The notes beneath the pieces are model-generated. The model saw only the letters and a program-made list of their open reading frames with translations. It made no database searches and was not told the DNA's origin. DNA of 14,376 nucleotides from Actinomycetes bacterium. GTDB taxonomy: Bacteria; Actinomycetota; Actinomycetes; Actinomycetales; Cellulomonadaceae. This document shows, in pieces, positions 7,344-13,185 of the stretch. How positions within the stretch are numbered: the first letter of the stretch is position 1; the number at the start of each line of letters is the position of its first letter. The position numbers were made by a program, and so were the translations under genes. Location: contig JAJYTJ010000093.1 in assembly GCA_021793115.1 (NCBI GenBank), positions 1 through 14,376 of the forward strand, written 5' to 3'.

Positions 7344-7712
7344 TCACCACCGCCGCAGGGCGGCGTCCAGCGCGCGGTGCGCGGCGTCGTCGGCCAGGCC
7401 GAGCTGGCGCACGACGAGGGCGAGGGCATCGGCCGCGTCGACGAGGTCGGAGCGGTCGAGGGCCGAGCGGCGCGCCGCGGGCTGGACCACGGTGCCGTGC
7501 CGCCCGGCCGTGCGCACCAGGCCGTCCCGCGCGAGCTGCTCGTAGACCTTGTTGACGGTGCCCCGCGCGATGCCGAGATCGGTGGCGAGGTGCCGGATCG
7601 GCGGCAGCGTCGCGCCGGCCGCGAGCTGGCCGGACACGATGAGCCGCTCGATCTGCGCGCGCAGCTGCTCGAACACCGGGACGGGCGAGGCCGCGTCGAC
7701 GTGCACGATCAC
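7344..7712 (-). CDS. GntR-family regulator, YtrA-like
   Basis: This 122-residue DNA-binding protein has an N-terminal winged helix (residues 10-77) and only a short helical tail (85-122), the architecture of the YtrA subfamily of GntR repressors. Recognisable pieces are PVFEQLRAQIERLIVSG (12-28), the turn-helix LPPIRHLATDLGIARGTVNK (36-55) and the wing ARDGLVRTAGRHGTVV (61-76). It has no effector-binding domain of the larger GntR classes. The GTG at 7712 overlaps the stop of the upstream membrane protein gene (GTGA), indicating translational coupling and co-transcription. YtrA-type regulators usually repress their own operon for membrane or transport proteins (family knowledge). Here the likely target is the palindrome at 8532-8561 (inference). 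Confidence 0.9.
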   Translation of the reverse strand: MIVHVDAASPVPVFEQLRAQIERLIVSGQLAAGATLPPIRHLATDLGIARGTVNKVYEQLARDGLVRTAGRHGTVVQPAARRSALDRSDLVDAADALALVVRQLGLADDAAHRALDAALRRW

Positions 7713-8536
7713 GTGGGACGCCGCCACGAGGACGGCGGCCGCGGCGCGGCACGGTGCGTGTAGACAGCCGCCAGCACGAACCCCGCGAGCCAGGCGGTCC
7801 ACCGCAGGGCAGTCGCCACGGTGCCCGGTACCGGGATCGCGGCGACGACACCCGTGACCACCAGCAACGCGGCGGCGAGCTGCAGGTTGGCCACGCTGCG
7901 GCCGGCGAACTGGCGGATCCTCGCGTCGAGCGCGTGGGCCCGGAACGACAGCACCGGGCGGCGACGGGCGACGATCCGGGCACGCGTCGCCTCGGCGAGG
8001 CCCGTGACGAGCACGCCGCCCGCGACGAGGAGAAGGGTCGCGTTGTCGCGGACCCAGAGGCTGACCGCCGTCGCGCCGAGCGCCGCGGCGAGGAGCAGCC
8101 CGCGCGCCGACCACACGACACCCGGCAACGGCGCCGGGTCACGCGGCTCGAGCGAGGCGACGGCAGCCGCGCCACCACGCGAGCCGAGCCGATAGGACTC
8201 GGCGACGAGCGTCCCCACGAGCACGCCGGCGATGCCGCCGAACAGGAGCGTCGCGAAGCTGACGGATCCCCCGAACCGGAAGGCCGCGATCGCCGTGGCC
8301 ACCACTCCGACGAGGCCCCCGACCAGCCGGTTCCGCCGGTGGCGCGCGAGGTACCGACGCACCACCTCCGCCTCGTCGTCGGGCACGACGCCCGAGCCGG
8401 CGAGCCAGGAGACGTCCCGCGGCCGGGGCCTAGTGGCATCGGCCCGCATGGCAACGAGCACGACGACGAGCGCCATGAGGACCATCGCCACGCCTCCGAA
8501 CAGCACCGCCCACACACCCCTTCTCGTTTGACTCAT
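7709..8536 (-). CDS. polytopic membrane protein, unrecognised family
   Basis: I do not recognise this protein. It has about 275 residues and five to six predicted membrane segments. The first is near the N-terminus, two are close together before residue 115, one or two lie at about 145-185, and two are near the C-terminus. Between the first and second lies a charged cytoplasmic-looking stretch (PDDEAEVVRRYLARHRRNR). No catalytic or transport motif is visible. The start is uncertain. ATG codons at 8542 and 8536 lack a ribosome site and sit beside a -10 box (TACTAT, 8541-8546). An internal ATG at 8485 follows GGAGG by 7 bases and would give a leadered mRNA. The stop overlaps the GntR start, so both form an operon, diverging from the exported protein gene at 8557. 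The function may be in the envelope, but nothing proves it. Confidence 0.75.
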   Translation of the reverse strand: MSQTRRGVWAVLFGGVAMVLMALVVVLVAMRADATRPRPRDVSWLAGSGVVPDDEAEVVRRYLARHRRNRLVGGLVGVVATAIAAFRFGGSVSFATLLFGGIAGVLVGTLVAESYRLGSRGGAAAVASLEPRDPAPLPGVVWSARGLLLAAALGATAVSLWVRDNATLLLVAGGVLVTGLAEATRARIVARRRPVLSFRAHALDARIRQFAGRSVANLQLAAALLVVTGVVAAIPVPGTVATALRWTAWLAGFVLAAVYTHRAAPRPPSSWRRPT

Positions 8537-8561
8537 TGACATAGTACGTTGTGCCAATGAG
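8532..8561. promoter_or_regulatory. imperfect palindrome, candidate GntR operator over both divergent starts
   Basis: The arms CTCATTG and CAATGAG are perfect 7-bp inverted repeats. Inside them CA/TG and A/T pairs continue the symmetry, giving 10 of 15 paired positions over 30 bases. It covers the start codons of both divergent genes and both -10 boxes. Size and symmetry suit a dimeric GntR protein such as the one encoded in the same operon. Part of the symmetry arises from the two opposed ATG starts, so it could be partly coincidence. Confidence 0.4.
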
Positions 8562-8569
8562 CCAGGCAA
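8541..8569 (-). promoter_or_regulatory. promoter of the membrane protein-GntR operon
   Basis: On the minus strand TTGCCT (8564-8569) and TACTAT (8541-8546) are separated by 17 bases, a good sigma-70-type arrangement. Transcription would begin near 8534-8536, at or just inside the first ATG codons. That fits either a leaderless start at 8536 or use of the internal ATG at 8485. Confidence 0.5.
8545..8550 (+). promoter_or_regulatory. -10 box for leaderless exported-protein gene
   Basis: TACGTT matches TANNNT and is followed by six bases and the ATG at 8557, predicting a leaderless transcript. It overlaps by two bases the opposite-strand -10 box at 8541-8546. The two promoters should therefore exclude one another. 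Confidence 0.45.
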
Positions 8570-9138
8570 CGACGGACCCGACGCTGGAGGCGCTGGCGCC
8601 CCGCGGGTCCGCGTGGCACGGCCTCGCCCTCGCCGTCGTCGCCGTGCTCGTCCTCGTCGCGGCCTGGGTGGTCCCGGCGTGGGTGCGGCCGACGATCAGC
8701 GGCGACGGCTCGGCGATGGGCGCCGAGTTCCCTTCCGAACGGCGCGAGCTCGTCCTGACGGACCTCGCCCCGCACGCGTGGGGCGGCGTGACCGTGAGCG
8801 GGGTCGACGACGTCGCGGGCGCCCACGTCGTCGGCGCGTGGGCGGTCGAGGGCGACCGGGTCGCCAACGCACCGGCGAGCACGCGCAGCTCCGGCGAGGA
8901 CCTCGCTCGCCTCGGGGTGACCGACGCCGACCGGTTGCCCCGCACGCTGACGTCCGGCCAACCCGCCACGCTCGTCGTGCTCTGGCAGATCGACAGCTGT
9001 CAGCGGGCGGCCAGGGTCCCGGACCGCGCTCCGGTGCACGTGCGGGGACTGCTCGGGGTGGCCCGTGTGGAGACGGTCCCGGCCGTGCCCATGCTCGGGG
9101 GCGTCACCTGGAGCGATGGCAGTCCGTGCCTGCCCTGA
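8557..9138 (+). CDS. membrane-anchored exported protein, unrecognised
   Basis: I do not recognise this 193-residue protein. It has a short cytoplasmic tail, one membrane segment (about 19-37) and a roughly 155-residue domain predicted outside the cell. That domain holds only two cysteines, Cys148 (QIDSCQ) and Cys191 (GSPCLP), which could form a disulfide. No lipobox or cleavage site is evident, so it is probably anchored. The ATG at 8557 is preferred to the GTG at 8551 because a -10 box ends 6 bases upstream. It diverges from the membrane protein-GntR operon with a shared control region, which suggests, but does not prove, joint regulation and an envelope role. The next gene begins 91 bases downstream with its own promoter-like box. 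Confidence 0.75.
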   Translation: MSQATTDPTLEALAPRGSAWHGLALAVVAVLVLVAAWVVPAWVRPTISGDGSAMGAEFPSERRELVLTDLAPHAWGGVTVSGVDDVAGAHVVGAWAVEGDRVANAPASTRSSGEDLARLGVTDADRLPRTLTSGQPATLVVLWQIDSCQRAARVPDRAPVHVRGLLGVARVETVPAVPMLGGVTWSDGSPCLP

Positions 9139-9157
9139 TCGACGCGGTCACGCCTCC

Positions 9158-9170
9158 CCCGCCGGGCGGG
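9158..9170. terminator. small G/C hairpin after the exported-protein gene
   Basis: CCCGC and GCGGG pair around a 3-base loop, 20 bases beyond the stop. The stem is only 5 bp with no U-tract, so termination here is doubtful. Confidence 0.25.
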
Positions 9171-9216
9171 TCCGCGGTCATCCCGTCGTCGGAGGCAGCG
9201 GCCCGAAGGCTCCCCC

Positions 9217-9222
9217 TAGACT
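9217..9222 (+). promoter_or_regulatory. -10 box for leaderless VapB-like gene
   Basis: TAGACT fits TANNNT and is separated by 7 bases from the GTG at 9230, giving a predicted leaderless mRNA. No Shine-Dalgarno precedes the GTG. This favours the GTG at 9230 over the longer open frame beginning at 9065. Confidence 0.5.
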
Positions 9223-9229
9223 CGCCTCC

Positions 9230-9526
9230 GTGATCTTCAAGGCTGTGGGGGACGGCCGGCCCTATCCGGACCACGGGCTGACGACGGCGAAGCAGTGGGC
9301 CGACGTGCCGCCGCGGCAGGTCAGGCTGGACGAGCTGGTGACCACGAAGCGGACCCTGGACCTCGACGCGCTGCTCGCCGACGACTCGACGTTCTACGGC
9401 GACCTCTTCGCGCACGTGGTGCAGTATCGGGGCGTGCTCTACCTCGAGGACGGCCTCCACCGCGCGGTCCGCGCCGCCCTCCAGCAGCGCCCGACGCTCC
9501 ATGCCAGGGTCCTGGTGATCGAGTGA
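9230..9526 (+). CDS. conserved actinobacterial 98-residue protein (often labelled VapB-type antitoxin), ParB-like motif
   Basis: The protein begins MIFKAVGDGRPYPDHG and contains QWADVPPRQVRLDELVTTK and STFYGDLFAHVV, blocks I recall as strongly conserved across actinobacteria. It is often annotated VapB-family antitoxin and followed, as here, by a LytR C-terminal-domain gene. Two features do not fit an antitoxin: there is no PIN-domain toxin beside it, and no AbrB or ribbon-helix-helix region is visible. Instead residues 72-79 read LEDGLHRA after a short beta-rich stretch. This resembles the DGxHR box of ParB/sulfiredoxin-fold proteins, so a ParB-like domain is my inference. The GTG start is set by the TAGACT box. 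The stop overlaps the next start (GTGA), so both proteins are made together. Confidence 0.85.
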   Translation: MIFKAVGDGRPYPDHGLTTAKQWADVPPRQVRLDELVTTKRTLDLDALLADDSTFYGDLFAHVVQYRGVLYLEDGLHRAVRAALQQRPTLHARVLVIE

Positions 9527-10152
9527 GCGAAGCGGAGCGCGCCCGCAAGCTGCGCCGGCGCCACATGCACGAGCGCCAGGCCGTCATCTTCGGTGTTCTC
9601 CTGTCGTTCCTCGCGCTCTCCTTCGTCACCGCCGCCGCGATCTACACCGGCAACCTCAACATCCCGCTCTTCAGCCGGGCCTTCACGGCCAAGCCCAGCC
9701 CGACGGCGACGCACGACCCCCAGCCGTGCCCCCCGGCCGGTGCGCTGCCGGTCCCGGCCGGCAACATCACCGTCAACGTCTACAACGGCACCAACGCCAC
9801 CGGCCTGGCGAAGTCGACGGGCGACGCGCTCACGCAGCTCGGCTTCAAGGTGAAGAGCGAGGCGAACGCCATCGCCTCGTACACGGGCACCGCGCGCATC
9901 TCCTTCGGCGTCCAGGGGATCGCGCAGGCCTACACGCTCGCGGCGCACGTCGACAACCCCGAGCTCCAGCTCGACACCCGCCAGGACGCGACCGTCGACA
10001 TCACGCTCGGCGGCAAGTTCCTCGCGCTCAAGGCGGCCGACAAGGTCACGCTCGACCCGAAGACCCCGTTCGCGCCGCCGCCCGGCTGTGTCCCGTACGA
10101 CCAGCTCGTGCCGACCCCGCCGGCGAGCCCCGGGCCGACGCCGACCGCCTGA
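9523..10152 (+). CDS. LytR_C-domain membrane protein
   Basis: The 209-residue protein has a basic cytoplasmic N-terminus (ARKLRRRHMHERQ), one membrane segment (about 20-42) and a proline/threonine-rich linker. A LytR C-terminal domain at about residues 81-168 (NITVNVYNGTNATGLAKSTGDAL onward) is predicted outside the cell. A proline-rich tail ends in TPPASPGPTPTA. LytR_C domains occur at the end of LytR-CpsA-Psr wall-polymer ligases and also alone, as here; the catalytic LCP domain is absent. A role at the cell wall is therefore plausible but the partner is unknown. Cys69 and Cys189 flank the domain and could form a disulfide. The GTG start at 9523 overlaps the preceding stop, coupling it to the VapB-like gene. 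Confidence 0.9.
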   Translation: MSEAERARKLRRRHMHERQAVIFGVLLSFLALSFVTAAAIYTGNLNIPLFSRAFTAKPSPTATHDPQPCPPAGALPVPAGNITVNVYNGTNATGLAKSTGDALTQLGFKVKSEANAIASYTGTARISFGVQGIAQAYTLAAHVDNPELQLDTRQDATVDITLGGKFLALKAADKVTLDPKTPFAPPPGCVPYDQLVPTPPASPGPTPTA

Positions 10153-10196
10153 CACGGCCGTACCCGCGACCCCGCCGCTGCCGGCGCTCCGACGAC

Positions 10197-10233
10197 AGCG
10201 GCCGGCCGCCCCCGCAGGGACCGGCCGGCCGCT
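10197..10233. terminator. strong bidirectional terminator, LytR_C / uracil permease
   Basis: AGCGGCCGGCCG and CGGCCGGCCGCT form a perfect 12-bp stem with a 13-base loop. It lies 44 bases after the LytR_C stop and 16 bases past the permease stop on the other strand. Both genes converge on it. It lacks a U-tract but the length and placement make a shared terminator likely. Confidence 0.65.
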
Positions 10234-10249
10234 CGCCGTGCCGCACGCG

Positions 10250-11575
10250 TCAGTGGTGCACGACCGCCGGCTCCTCGCCGCCCGGCACCGAGGCCGGCGT
10301 CGCCGGCTCCTGCCCGGTGCCGCGCCACGCGGCGATGACCCGCATCACGTGGTAGATGACGATCGCAGCGGCGGTGCCGAGCGCGATGCCCGTGAACGAG
10401 AGGTTGCCCGAGGTCCACGTGTAGTTCGCGATGCCGACGACCAGCGGGATCGCGGCGGTGGTGAGGTTGACCGGGTTGGAGAAGTCGACCTTGTTCTGCA
10501 GCCAGATCCGGGCGCCGAGCAGGCCGATCATGCCGTAGAGCATGGTCGCCGCACCGCCGAGCACCCCGGCCGGGACCGTGGCGACCGCGGCGCCGAACTT
10601 CGGGCACATGGACAGCACCAGGGCACCGGCGCCCGCCACCCAGTAGGCGGCCGTCGAGTAGACGCGGGTCGCGGCCATGACGCCGATGTTCTCCGCGTAC
10701 GTCGTCGTTCCGGACCCGCCGCCGAGGCCGGCGAGCGTGGTGGCCAGGCCGTCGGAGAACAGGGCGCGGCCCATGACGGGGTTGAGGTCGTGCCCGGTCA
10801 TGGCGGAGACGGACTTCACGTGCCCGATGTTCTCGGCGATGAGGACGATGACCACGGGGAGGAAGACGGCCCAGACGGAGGGCTTGATGGACGGGGCGAC
10901 GAAGTCGGGCAGCCCCACCCACGCGGCCTTGGAGATCGCCGAGTAGTCCACCTCGCCCTGGATCGCGGCGACGACGTAGCCGATGACGACGCCGAGGAGG
11001 ATCGACAGGCGCCCGAGGATCCCCCGGAACAGCACGGTGATGAGGATGATCGAGCCCAGCGTGACGACGGCGGTGACGGGCGCGGTCTTGAAGTTGTTCC
11101 AGGCCGAGGGTGCGAGGTTCAGGCCGATGAGCGCGACGATCGTGCCGGTGACCACGGGCGGCATGACGACGTCGATCCAGTGCGCGCCCGCGAAGTGCAC
11201 CACCACGCCGACGACCATGAGCAGCACGCCGGTGACGAGGATGCCGCCGACGGCCGCGGACTGCCCGCCCTGCTGCACGGCGACGCCGATCGGGGCGATG
11301 AACGCGAACGACGAGCCCAGGTAGCTCGGCAGCCGGTTCCCGGTGATGAGGAGGAACCCGAGGGTGCCGATCGCCGAGAAGAAGAGCGTCGTCGACGGCG
11401 AGAAGTGCGTGATGAGCGGCACCAGGAACGTCGCCCCGAACATGGCGACGATGTGCTGCAGGCCGATGCCGACGGTGCGCGGCCACGTCAGGCGCTCGTC
11501 GGGCGCCACCACGTCGCCGGGGGGCACCGAGCGCCCCGTCCCGTGAAGCGTCCAGCCCCACCTGAACCCCACCAT
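10250..11575 (-). CDS. uraA: uracil/xanthine permease, NCS2 family
   Basis: This 441-residue integral membrane proton symporter is predicted to import uracil, or less likely xanthine, for pyrimidine or purine salvage. Its 14-helix family hallmark GGGSGTTTYAENIGVMAATRVYS is at 285-307. Two glutamates that in E. coli UraA bind substrate correspond to Glu248 (LIAENIGH) and Glu295 (YAENIG). The opening GDVVAPDERLTWPRTVGIGLQHIVAMFGATFLVP is typical of actinobacterial uracil permeases. The ATG at 11575 is preceded by a near-perfect ribosome site (AGGAGG, 11580-11585). The gene is alone. A TAAGGT box on the minus strand near 11626-11631 may be its -10. No PyrR site or riboswitch was recognised. The symbol is given by family resemblance; specificity within NCS2 is not proven. 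Confidence 0.93.
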   Translation of the reverse strand: MVGFRWGWTLHGTGRSVPPGDVVAPDERLTWPRTVGIGLQHIVAMFGATFLVPLITHFSPSTTLFFSAIGTLGFLLITGNRLPSYLGSSFAFIAPIGVAVQQGGQSAAVGGILVTGVLLMVVGVVVHFAGAHWIDVVMPPVVTGTIVALIGLNLAPSAWNNFKTAPVTAVVTLGSIILITVLFRGILGRLSILLGVVIGYVVAAIQGEVDYSAISKAAWVGLPDFVAPSIKPSVWAVFLPVVIVLIAENIGHVKSVSAMTGHDLNPVMGRALFSDGLATTLAGLGGGSGTTTYAENIGVMAATRVYSTAAYWVAGAGALVLSMCPKFGAAVATVPAGVLGGAATMLYGMIGLLGARIWLQNKVDFSNPVNLTTAAIPLVVGIANYTWTSGNLSFTGIALGTAAAIVIYHVMRVIAAWRGTGQEPATPASVPGGEEPAVVHH

Positions 11576-11579
11576 GAGT

Positions 11580-11585
11580 CCTCCT
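11580..11585 (-). promoter_or_regulatory. strong ribosome binding site of the permease
   Basis: Read on the minus strand the site is AGGAGG, 4 bases before the ATG at 11575. It is the strongest Shine-Dalgarno in the window and fixes the permease start. Confidence 0.7.
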
Positions 11586-11603
11586 CGCGCCCGTCTTCAC
11601 AAT

Positions 11604-11616
11604 CCCCGCACCGGGG
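11604..11616. other. small hairpin in the permease leader
   Basis: CCCCG and CGGGG pair around a 3-base loop in the 130-base gap between the divergent permease and glycosyltransferase genes. It lies in the likely permease leader just downstream of a possible -10 box. It is too short to call a riboswitch or attenuator. Confidence 0.2.
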
Positions 11617-11705
11617 CTGCACGAACCTTACTGATCCTGTGTTTCGCGGAGTCGCCTTCGCCCAGGAATCTCTCAACGACCTCCTCTACCCTGGTGAGGT
11701 TCTCC

Positions 11706-13004
11706 ATGCCGACGCCCCAGGAGGCTGTCCTGTCACGCGCCCTGCTCCGCAGCCGGAACGCCGCCTGGGCCGCCTTCCTGGCGGTGCACGCGTGGCTGGC
11801 GTTCCTCGGGGTCGTCGTCATCCCGAACCAGGCGTTCTGGGACCTGCAGCTGTACCGGTACTGGATGTGGCTCGGCGTCCACGTCGGGCAGTGGCCCGGC
11901 CTGGAGGCCGCGTGGGTGTACCCCGCGGGCGCGACGATCCCCATGCTCGTCGCCGGCGCCGGCGGCCTGGGCTACGGCAGCGGGTACGCGATCGTCTGGT
12001 CGCTCATGATCACGGCGCTCGACGCGGCCGCGCTGGCGGTGCTCATGCGGCGCCGCAACGGGCTGGCCGCGGCCTGGTGGTGGAGCGCGTTCCTGCTGCT
12101 GCTGGGCCCCGTGGCCATGGGCCGGCTGGACGCGGTGGTGGCGCCGCTCGTCGTCGTCGGGCTGCTGTGGGGCCTGGACCGGCCGGCGGTCGCCTCGCTG
12201 CTGCTGACGTTCGGCGCCTGGATCAAGGTGGCGCCCGGCGTGCTGCTCGCCCCGCTCGTCCTCGTCGTGCGGCGCCCGTGGCGTGACGTGGTGGTGCCCG
12301 CCGCCGCGTTCTCGGCGCTCGCCGTGGGCACCGTCGTCGGGCTCGGCGGCAAGGACAACGTCTTCTCCTTCCTCTTCGAGCAGGGCTCGCGCGGGCTGCA
12401 GATCGAGTCGGTCGGCGCCTCGCCCTGGCTGCTGGTCGGCCTGTTCTCGACGAGCATCACGCGCTGGATGAACCAGGAGATCAACAGCTGGGAGGTGGCC
12501 GGCCCCGGCACCTCGCAGATGGCCGGGCTGCTGGGCGTGCTGTTCGACCTCGCGCTCGTCGCCGTCGCGGTGCTGCTGTGGCGGCGCCGCCGCGACCTGG
12601 GCGACCGCCTGTGGACCGAGGCCGGCGAGCGCCACGAGCTGCTGGTCCGCGGCGCGCTCGTGCTGACGCTGGCGATGCTCGTGTTCAACAAGGTGCTGTC
12701 CCCGCAGTACATCGGCTGGCTCGCCGGCCCGGTGGTCGTCGCCGTGTCGCTGGGGTTGCCGGGCTGGGACCGCACGCGCAAGACCGTGCTGGCCGTCGCC
12801 GGCGCCACGCAGGTCATCTTCCCGTTCCTCTACGGCCAGATCACGTACGGGGGCGCAGGCACCACGTTCCTCCTCGCGGCCCGCAACGTCGCCCTCGTCG
12901 TGCTCCTCGTCTGGTCGGTCAAGGCGCTGCTGGGGCAGCGGGACGACGAGGCGGCACAGGTCGCACGCTCCGGCGCCCGCGTCGCGGCACACGCGACCTC
13001 CTGA
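11706..13004 (+). CDS. GT87-like polyprenol-phosphate mannosyltransferase (membrane GT-C)
   Basis: This 432-residue polytopic membrane protein, with about ten hydrophobic segments, resembles the GT87 (DUF2029) family. That family includes mycobacterial alpha-1,2-mannosyltransferases such as PimE, which use polyprenyl-phosphate sugars on the outer face. Supporting features are an aspartate in the first outer loop (FWDLQLYRYW, Asp46), then WVYP (70-73) and a lysine-containing WIKVAPGVLLAPL segment. Near the C-terminus comes the characteristic NKVLSPQYIGWLAGP. The N-terminus is basic and the C-terminal tail after LLGQRDD is soluble. The ATG at 11706 follows GGTGAGG (11693-11699) by 6 bases; longer open-frame starts have no support. 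The acceptor is unknown; lipoglycan or wall glycan is likely. It is monocistronic and diverges from the permease. Confidence 0.85.
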   Translation: MPTPQEAVLSRALLRSRNAAWAAFLAVHAWLAFLGVVVIPNQAFWDLQLYRYWMWLGVHVGQWPGLEAAWVYPAGATIPMLVAGAGGLGYGSGYAIVWSLMITALDAAALAVLMRRRNGLAAAWWWSAFLLLLGPVAMGRLDAVVAPLVVVGLLWGLDRPAVASLLLTFGAWIKVAPGVLLAPLVLVVRRPWRDVVVPAAAFSALAVGTVVGLGGKDNVFSFLFEQGSRGLQIESVGASPWLLVGLFSTSITRWMNQEINSWEVAGPGTSQMAGLLGVLFDLALVAVAVLLWRRRRDLGDRLWTEAGERHELLVRGALVLTLAMLVFNKVLSPQYIGWLAGPVVVAVSLGLPGWDRTRKTVLAVAGATQVIFPFLYGQITYGGAGTTFLLAARNVALVVLLVWSVKALLGQRDDEAAQVARSGARVAAHATS

Positions 13005-13085
13005 TCCTCCGGCACCGCACGGCCGTGGTCGCGGCGGTGGAGACCGGTACCTGGGTCGACCACTGGCACGTCGCCGAGTGCGTCT

Positions 13086-13111
13086 GCGCCAGCGCTCGCT
13101 GACCGCTGCGC
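13086..13111. terminator. weak hairpin after the GT87 gene
   Basis: GCGC-C-AGCG pairs with CGCTGCGC, giving 8 bp with one bulged C and a 9-base loop, 81 bases beyond the stop. There is no U-run. It is a modest candidate; the rest of the 13005-13185 gap holds only the promoter-like box of the next gene. Confidence 0.3.
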
Positions 13112-13141
13112 CGGCCGCTGTCGTGGCGGGGGGGCGCGACA

Positions 13142-13147
13142 TAGCCT
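13142..13147 (+). promoter_or_regulatory. possible -10 box of the MDR gene
   Basis: TAGCCT, the same hexamer as before the ABC operon, lies 38 bases upstream of the ATG at 13186. This gives a leader of about 32 bases with AGGGAGA at 13171-13177. The -35 region is poor. Confidence 0.35.
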
Positions 13148-13185
13148 CGGTCCGGTACCACCACGAACCGAGGGAGATCACCACC

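Noticed and set aside
9230..10152. Type II toxin-antitoxin system
   Set aside because: No PIN-domain or other toxin gene adjoins the VapB-like gene; the coupled partner is a LytR_C-domain membrane protein.
11576..11705. Pyrimidine-responsive riboswitch or PyrR site upstream of the permease
   Set aside because: Only a 5-bp hairpin and a strong ribosome site are visible; no conserved PyrR-type anti-antiterminator or known riboswitch core could be recognised.
13078..13185. Longer N-terminus of the MDR protein
   Set aside because: A promoter-like box and AGGGAGA ribosome site lie inside it, and the family N-terminus begins at MRAVVHHSFG.
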